NCBI GenBank assembly: GCA_036245805.1
Contig: BTRK01000006.1
Location: 43,804,520 to 43,868,519, forward strand
Direction of reading: 5' to 3'
DNA: 64,000 bases
DNA from: Pristionchus mayeri
Lineage: Eukaryota; Nematoda; Chromadorea; Rhabditida; Neodiplogasteridae
Shown here: positions 56,391 through 64,000 of the stretch, in pieces
Layout of the letters: the number at the start of each line of letters is the position of its first letter
Numbering within the stretch: the first letter of the stretch is position 1
Notes under the pieces: generated by a model
The model's database searches: none
Seen by the model: only the letters and a program-made list of their open reading frames with translations
What the model was told of the DNA's origin: nothing
Program-made: the position numbers and the translations under genes

Positions 56391-59300
56391 GTGTGTTATG
56401 GGAAAGCTATGATTTTTCGTCCATCTAACTTTTCGCTTCAGAGAACTGATTACTTATACTCGTGAGCTACAGTTGTAATGAGCATATTCATATTTTTAAA
56501 AGTATGTCGCATATTTTAATGTCAAAATTATCTTGCTGTATATATTGTAGTCAGAACCTTATCACAATAAATATCGCGCATGTTGCGTGTCTATCTTTGT
56601 TTATTTGAGTGTCATCAATTGTTGCTAAGCGACCTCTGTTAATGGTCATCAAATTTCGCCAATGCTTTGGATAAATTCTTTGAAGTGATTGTGCGGTAGT
56701 GCGAGTTGTAATCTCTATATCAGAATCGTTCCTAATCCTAATCCACCATCTCACGATAAGGTGTTTTGATCAAAGCTTCCGCGTTGGCTCGTGACAAAAC
56801 GATGATTTATCGTTCAGACCACCCGATTTCTTCATCAGATCCCACTATTTGGCTTAAATATCACGCACGTTTTCAGATTCCGCTCCAATGATTTCGCAAG
56901 AATTGTATAGCTCCTTCTGGTCTCGTATGCAACAAGATGTATTCGGATCTTCAATTCTGTTGGAATTCCTCGTCCATTTTTTGACGTACGCATACCCACG
57001 AAGCGTAGGGGATATTAGTCCGGACCTTGTGTGTCATTTCCAAGCGTCATCCATTCATCCATCACCTATTCCGTTCTCCCCCTCCCCTTCCCATCTCAGA
57101 TCTGGGCGACATATACACGAACAGACAGAGAAATGGGCAAAACAACCGAATGAGAGGGAGGAAACCCCGTTTTGACCATGCGTTCGCACTGTGAAATGCG
57201 CTGTTATTTCGCTTTAGTAACACTCTCGTCATGAGTTTCAGCGACTCCGCAGTGTCTGGCAATTGGGTCCAAGACTCATGCGAGTGAAGCCAAGCGAAAG
57301 CCCATTGAGCTTAGTGGTTCACGGATTCACATTCTTGCGTCTCCAGTGCTTTTTCACTTGCTTGATTGTTGTGATCTCATCTCTTCTCTCTTCTCTACAC
57401 ATTAACAGCTGCTGCTGTTCCGGTGAAGAGAGGCCACAGATCTCAGAGAGTTAGGAGAAAGACTCAGAGTGAAGTGCCCCCCGCTAATCAGATAAGTAAT
57501 ATACTTAACGGCTCATCATTCTGGTTCTCGGAAGGTATTGTTGTTTGCGGACTCTGCTGATTAAGGCAGACAGTGGGCGCCGTAATTAGTCCTCTTCCCC
57601 TTATCAATCAGTTTTCTGTTGACGACGGTCTCATCAGTTTCATCGTGCCCCGTGATCAAAACAGTCCTCACTTCCTCATATTCAACTCTTGATGGGACTG
57701 TTCTCGCTAACTGGTTTCGTCTTATATTCTATTCCATTATGTTCTCTGCCGGCGCTCTCTTCCCCTCTCAAGACCCACTCAGAAATGGGCTACTACATAC
57801 GATCTGTTGTAGGGCGGACGCGGTCTGGAACCACCCGAGCGCCACTCTCTTCCTTTTCCGCTCTCTGTCCTAAGTCAATTTCTCGAAATTGGCGCTGAGG
57901 GAGCTTACTGATCTGCCAGACAGATGGTCTCAAGGACTCCGCATGCAAATCGTGGTTCCTCCCATCATTGGGCGTCGGTCGTTTCCGGACCCTCTCAAAC
58001 CGAAATGGGGTGTTCCCTCTCATTTGCGCTTTGTTGTTGTTTCTCCACTCGAGCCATTCGACATTCTACTGTAATGTGTGTCTGTTAAGGCTGACTCGGA
58101 ATTGGGTTGGCAGAAACGCGATGTTTTCCCTTCTCACGGGCCATATGATGGGTGAAGTTGGTCTAGGTCGTCGAGCTCGGAATTTCCCGAAAATGTGCCT
58201 CTATTATCTTCTCTCTCCACCCACAACAAAGTACGCGCATGACACTCTGACCTATCCCGAGTTTCCGCAAGTAGAGCAGTCTGACACACTCCGTTTCACT
58301 CTTGACCGACAGACAGTCAGGTAGTATTCGCAGAGGGGAGGCAATTAGGCTAGTCTCCAGAGTACAATTACACTCGTCTCTCGGAACGCCTCTCATCATG
58401 AGAATCAGGGATAGGTTTTTTTGCCCATTTGTGTGACGAGATCTCATCAGCATCGGACAAGCAGAAACGTATCTTTCCCCTCTCTCTCTCGCTTGTGCCC
58501 TTCGATGGATTTGGCTCTTCGCGTTGTTCCATCCCCCCCCTCTCTCACTTACAGTCCGATTGCACTTTTGGCGGTAGTAGATCATCCGCGTGTATTGTCC
58601 TCCTCCTGTCCCTCTCTCTCTCTAGCACTTCGTCCCCTCTTCCTTGCAGGAGGGGGAGGTAGCAGGCAGCTCTCACGTCACCCGCTCAGCAGGGTCCCTC
58701 TTCCTTTGTCTCTCAGCTTGACTGATGATGTTCCCAGAACGAGCAATGGTCTGACTCTCTTGCACGCTCTCTCGTCTCTCTGACCGGCGAGAGAGCGTGC
58801 AAACTGAAGAGAGTCTGACCATCGCTTCCCAGAACACGCGCGCGCTGTGATCCGTCAAAGTCTCTTCCTCTCCTTCCTACGAGCCTAATCTCTCAATATT
58901 CGTCAGTGTTACAGAGATCACACAATTTCCTGATTAATCCGTGACCAGAACGCCTCGAGGTTCAACGAATTGCGCGAAATCTTAGTGATCATGTTTGCAA
59001 ACGCCTGACACCCGCCTGTTCCTAACAATGGATAGCGATTCCATTACGTCCTCTGGAAAATACTAGATGTTTTCTCCCACTAATTCTCTGATTGAACTAC
59101 GATCAGCTGATACCGCCCCTTCGGTTAAGGAATCATTCGCAGCGAGAGAGACAATGGAGATCGGGGAGAGCGCAGAGATGCAGAGAATGGTCAGAGAGCG
59201 CGCGAGAGACGGGTAGAGGGCAGAGCGTGATAACCTAATGTGATAGCCCTCCGTTCCCCCTCTTTTTCTCTCTGCTTGCCGCTAGCCAAACAGTTCGCGG

Positions 59301-59964
59301 TCATCTCTCAGCTGTTCTATCTCTTCTTGTCTAACCTTCGACTTACTGTAATTCCGTTCCCAAACATGATGTCCGGTGCTTTCTCAGCCTATTATCGGTC
59401 ACTCCTCCATTCCCAAACCGTCTCCGTCTCCATCCATCGGCCAAACCCGCTCCATTCACTGTGTTCGGTCTTCAGCATGTTTACCCTCTCTCTCCCTCCT
59501 CCTCCTCCTTCCTTTCTTCGCCCCTCTACCTACTGGTCACTGCGCACTTCTTACCTCGGGCACCGGAACTCACTTGTTCTCGCTTTTTTTCGAGTTTATG
59601 CGAGGAGAATGTTGGCATAATGCCAATCCATTAGCCACTTCGAGATGAGATGATTCATTAGTGCATATGTTGAACGTTATTCATCTGGTACAACATGCTC
59701 CTTTATCAGTCATCTACACTCTCTGTACACAATCTCAAAATATTCGAAGAGTAGTGCGAGAAATTTGATGAGCTCGTAGACGTTGCTATGCAACCCTGAC
59801 ATTTCGTTGAAAATTTATCTTGTGTTTGTCCCCCGCAGGCGTACACATCCTATATTGCGCAATTTCCTAACACTACCACTTTTTGTATCGATTCATGTGC
59901 GTATAATGTGGATTTTTTTTAGAATTTTTTTAGAAAAAGTCTTTAAATTTCAAATTCAGGAGTG
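56391..59964. other. Intergenic region between the serpin locus and the ankyrin gene
   Basis: No gene was recognised in 3.6 kb. AATAAA at 56566-56571 may be the old poly(A) signal of the serpin. A strong hairpin repeat lies at 58746-58822. Pyrimidine-rich tracts are common, and frames are short and without splice support. Confidence 0.6.
58746..58822. repeat. CTCTCT hairpin-family copy, near-perfect palindrome
   Basis: ATGGTCTGACTCTCTTGCAC pairs with its complement ending GAGAGTCTGACCAT. Nearly all 77 bases are in the stem, with a short loop around CTCTCTGACCG. It is the best-preserved member of the family in this window. Confidence 0.75.
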
Positions 59965-62900
59965 ATGCTGATTTTGTCGAGGCGACGCGGCAAGTGCGAA
60001 GACGCATCAGCCAATTCGCTGCACGATCTCTACGTTGCGATTCAGAATAACCGGGTTGACCTGGTGAGCAGAATCGATGCATTCTATCGTCTTTTTGAAA
60101 CAGTACCTCCGTCTCTTCATCCAATACACTCTTTCGTCACGCATACGGTAGAAAGAGAAGACACTGTGATCGACTTTTTGAATTTCCAAGATGAAATGTG
60201 GCCCCTTTACAGGTTCGGCAAGTGCTTGCAAATCGCGAGACGCGAACGCGAAATTCTGAAGCCAGCAAAGCGTCTGCCCTTCATCAAGCAGTGCGCAACA
60301 GCAACACCGAGATCGTCAACTACCTGATCTCTAGTGGTGAGACCACGTAAATTTACTGCCCACTAGAATCCATTTTTATGTTTTTTGCTCAGTATAACTT
60401 CAGTGCAATTGTGATGTTACTAAAAGTAAATCCTCAGAGTATAACGACCTTCTCATCACGCGATTTTGTAGTGATTGATGTGGCGCACTGTAGAGAACAA
60501 GAAACGGGGCAGGGAACAAAGAATAGTAACGTCAGGCGCTGACCCGAATCGAACAGCGACTGACAATGGAACGATGGAAACGCCGCTGGGGACGGCAGTG
60601 AGGCTGAAGAAGGATGACATCGTCTTCCTGCTTTTGGTACGGCTTTCTCATTCAATTATTCCCTTTGCAGCCTCATATAGAGTTTCTTGTCTAATGCATA
60701 CAGTGCAGAATTCTGAAAGTTTTTTGCACCGGGGAAGAACATTGCTCAAAGCAAACGGTTGTTCTGGTTCACATATTCCCGTAATTTCGCCACTCTCTGG
60801 AACGAGTGAGCGCTCTTTTCCGCAGAACGCGTGACATAACAGGAGTGTGTGTTCCCTATCAGTATTGCTCAGTGCCGCGAGCGCAAAGGAGAAAGAGAAG
60901 AACGCGTGTTTTGAATGATATGAATGATAACGATTGGTCAGATGGTGAAAGATCAATAGAAACTCGATCGAAGTTAATGGATTGTTCAATGATTAATCTG
61001 AGTAGTCTATTCAAAAAATCTTTTTGGGAATATACATGTTTTTTTTTCAGAAATGTGGAGCATCTCCAAACTTGGCCGATCACGCGAGACGAACGCCCTT
61101 ATACCAGGCGGTATTTTACGGTTCCTTCTCACAGGTGGGCTCAAGAGCGGCAGCAATACAGTTTTTCATTTTTCCATTCCAGACTTCGTCGAGTAGCTGA
61201 CCTTTTTATGGCAGAAAAGAGAGATTACTGTACAATGTTCTAGGCGCGGATGCTCGTCGAGAATGGCGCTAATTTGCACGCAGCCGATGACCAAGGACGA
61301 ACGCCTCTTCATATCGCCTGCCGAACCCATGGAATCCATGGTGAGTAGAATTCGAAAAAAATCGTGTAATCCTATCTTCATTCTACACATTAACTGAACA
61401 TGTCGAGTGGCGGGCAAGTAAGTCATAGCACGTCGCTCCCTGAACTCTAGTGGTTGATTCATGCAAAGAGATTCGTGTTAGACACCATCTATTTTTTTGC
61501 GATGACATCCTTGTGCAGCATCTAACTGAATCACTAGATACCATTTACACAACTCCGAAAAAGTACGTTACTATGACATCTCCAGCAGTTTTTCTTGCTT
61601 ACGTAAGTTTCACGCTGTGAAAAAATCTTTCTCGTTTTCTAAAACGATAAACCTCTGCGATCGAGAACTCAATGCCACGCTTCACTTGATTGCATAATTT
61701 GATTAGCGCACATGAGCGTTCGAATCAGGCGGAGAACCAATCTCAACTGAAAGAAATCCTTTCTGGTGGACCAATCAGATATCAGACTATTTTGAAAAAT
61801 TTAATCTTTGCCAAGATTTTGGTTGACATATAATTTTTTTGTTCGAATTTTAGGAAATTGTCCTTTTCCGAAAATGATAAATTTCATCTGTGCACCAGAT
61901 TTCTCTATTCATTGCGTATCCAGAACGCGTGAGAAAACAGTTCTAAATAATTCTTTTAGACCACCACAAGCTCACATCGCTGTTGCTCAACCACGGGGCG
62001 AATCCGAATCGGTCGACCGTCGGGGGAATGCTGCCCATCGATCTGGCCATCCAGAAGAGAGACCATAACACAGTCCAGATGCTGCTCGAAGCGGGATCTG
62101 TCGAGGGAATGGACGCCCGCACAATGTGAGTAAATAGGTTATTCCGTGGATATTAGAGTGGCCAAACCGGCAAAACGCACTCTTCATTTCGCGTGCTCTC
62201 TCGGTCAGACAGAACGAGAAAGTATGAGAAACGAGGATATTGCTCGCCGATTTGTAATGTTATCCCCGTGAAAAAGGGTCAATAACTATTCTTCTGAGTT
62301 ATATGGAAGGAATGGGCTAGATGTAGCTGTACTGATGCTGTATCAGTCATTTCGCCCATGTGACTTGTGATACACTGAGGCAGCATGCACTCGAGAGAGA
62401 TCGCCCATTTTACGACTGTGTGTTTTCGGCACTTGCCAGCGCTTCTTTGTCTAGCGTTTGCTACATCAGCTGTCCATGCACTTTCCACGCGCGGCTTGGT
62501 GACATTGGGCGAATGTACACCGGGTGGGGACCGGCCAATGTTACTCCGTTCTTTTCATACAGCAGTTTCTCTCATGAAAAATGGAGAACGCAACATCTAG
62601 TCAGTGAATAGGGGAACAAAGATAAGTCTATATTCCAGTCGAGTCGTCAGAAATAACTCCCCTCTCTGTGGCTAACGCGTGCTTCTGGGAAATTCATTAG
62701 AGCACATTATGATGCGTCTCGAAATCAGAGAACTCATTACGGTTTCATTCTAATTGCGATTTCCCCAGAAATAAGATATAATCACTGGTTACTGATCAGC
62801 TCTGTAGTGTATGGTTTCCCTTTCGCGGAATGCTTGACCGAAGCTTCAACAATATACTAACGAATTCGTTTGAGTCAGGCTCATATTTTGCCTAAGGATG

Positions 62901-63701
62901 AAAATAGAATACGATCGTTAGCAAAAAGTTCAAAAAGTTAGCAAAAAATCAGATTATTTCAGGATGAACGAAACGGACGAGGAGACAGATCCAATCCGGA
63001 AGGCGCTGCTCGTCAAGGATCCCTGTTATGTCGTAGTCCAGAAGCACAGGACGAGGAAAGTGCAGAGTCTCACGACGATCGCCATGAAAAGGCTACGGTA
63101 TGTCCGCTAATGATCGAATTTCGGGTCACCATCCTTCATTACATCTACATGCTCTCTAGACGAGGGTGAATAGAATGAACAGCTTCTCGAACTTTAACTT
63201 CCAAATACTGTGATTTTGAGCACCCCTCTCCTTGTCCTAGCGTTTATTCTGCATTCCGGGAATATCTCTGCAAGATGAATGAATGAATAGGATGCATTCG
63301 CTATGCATCTATCATTGGGCTCCTGACATGTCTTAAGGAGCTCTAGAGGAACACTCTGCAACATTCCCCTGACATCCGCGTAGGAGGACAAGTGGCAAGG
63401 GGCCTCGGGGGAGAAGTGTCATAGAAGGCAGAAGCTTGTTTTCTCATTCGTTCTCAAGCTCATCCTTTTATAACCCAAGCGTGAAAGCATCCGCAAAAAC
63501 AAGACTTCTAGGTTCAAAAGCATGAAGTGAAAGCTAGCGCTTCCAAAAAACATCCATCTTAATTTCAGGAACCTTCTGATTTCGCGGGAGCGTCGGACCG
63601 GTCGAAGTATCCTCCTTGCTGCACGGGCGCTTCCTCTTCCCGTTGATCTCATCCGGAAATGCGAAGATTTCGTCGGTCCGGATCGCGAATTTCACTGCTG
63701 A
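59965..63701 (+). CDS. Ankyrin-repeat protein with SOCS-box-like C-terminus (ASB type)
   Basis: Eight exons: 59965-60063, 60213-60336, 60536-60636, 61051-61134, 61244-61340, 61960-62125, 62963-63097, 63569-63701. Phases agree and give 312 aa. The start ATG is five bases after an AAATTCAG acceptor, which looks like a trans-splice site. About five ankyrin repeats can be read, for example SALHQAVRNSNTEIVNYLIS, TPLGTAVRLKKDDIVFLLL, TPLYQAVFYGSFSQ, GRTPLHIACRTHG and LPIDLAIQKRDHNTVQMLL. The last 50 residues (SLTTIAMKRLRNLL, then ALPLPVDLIRKCEDF) have the S-L-x-x-x-A spacing and LPLP-x-x-L of a SOCS box. ASB proteins use that box to bind elongin-cullin ubiquitin ligases and the ankyrins to hold the target. 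The SOCS-box call is inference from this pattern; the ankyrin call is firm. Exon 7 is lysine- and arginine-rich. Confidence 0.87.
62178..62240. repeat. CTCTCT hairpin-family copy (imperfect)
   Basis: CACTCTTCATTTCGCGTGCT faces AGAACGAGAAAGTATGAG. It lies in intron 6 of the ankyrin gene. Confidence 0.4.
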
Positions 63702-64000
63702 GAAGAAACATCGTCATCGCATTGCGTTGCATACATTCTCCTTTTTTGCGCCACTTCCGGTCCGCCATTCATCAGTAGTCCCCCTCGCTCGCTCCACTCA
63801 TAATAGCCTTTTCTCCTCCCCGCCCCAGACTCGGCGTCCCTCTCTGCATGCCTCATATTCTTGACGAATTCTCATAACTGCATTGTCAGCCCGAATATGC
63901 AACCCATATTCTTCACCGACACTTCCCATTCCTCCTCCGAATAGGCACTAAGACTGCATGTGGAGAGTTTCTTGTACATACACTCGAGATTATGAAGTTC
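63702..64000. other. 3' flank of the ankyrin gene
   Basis: Nothing was recognised. No clear poly(A) signal was seen before the window ends. Confidence 0.5.

Overview
This window looks like a piece of a nematode nuclear genome. Almost every intron ends in the extended TTTCAG-type acceptor, two genes have a trans-splice-like acceptor a few bases before the ATG, and the gene families are nematode-flavoured: a sigma-like GST, an NPR-type peptide receptor and iGluR-like solute-binding channels. There is also a degenerate patch of the nematode telomere unit TTAGGC. A rhabditid or diplogastrid worm fits, but I cannot name the species. Gene models were built by hand from exon phase and splice sites; exon lists are in each entry.

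Layout, left to right. 1-550 is a decayed third copy of an ionotropic-receptor-like gene. 840-4501 (-) is an intact 207-aa glutathione S-transferase with a 1.9-kb foldback element in intron 2; a second foldback (4937-6379) lies upstream of its start. 6817-8792 (+) is an iGluR-like channel subunit (copy A). 9081-14218 (+) is its tandem paralogue (copy B), probably broken. The last intron of B holds a young LTR retrotransposon that keeps only gag-protease, and that element carries a MITE nested in its 3' LTR. 16484-26772 (-) is a 13-exon gene for a 704-aa secreted precursor with a furin-like site and a C-terminal IL-17-like cysteine domain. 31366-37063 (+) is an 11-exon neuropeptide Y/F-like GPCR. 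38092-44299 (-) is a 22-exon long-chain acyl-CoA synthetase. 45629-45700 (+) is tRNA-Cys(GCA). 48374-53150 (-) is a 13-exon SMAP-type ArfGAP. 53649-56390 (+) is a serpin-derived locus with a one-base deletion, probably a pseudogene. 59965-63701 (+) is an 8-exon ankyrin-repeat protein with a SOCS-box-like tail.

The genes are unrelated single loci on both strands; I see no operon. The window is rich in small inverted-repeat elements: TA-flanked foldbacks, a MITE with an 8-bp target duplication, and a family of about 70-bp CTCTCTTCATTC hairpins in introns and spacers. The most interesting points are the nested insertion inside receptor copy B, the large IL-17-like precursor, and a reading-frame problem shared by both receptor copies at one junction.
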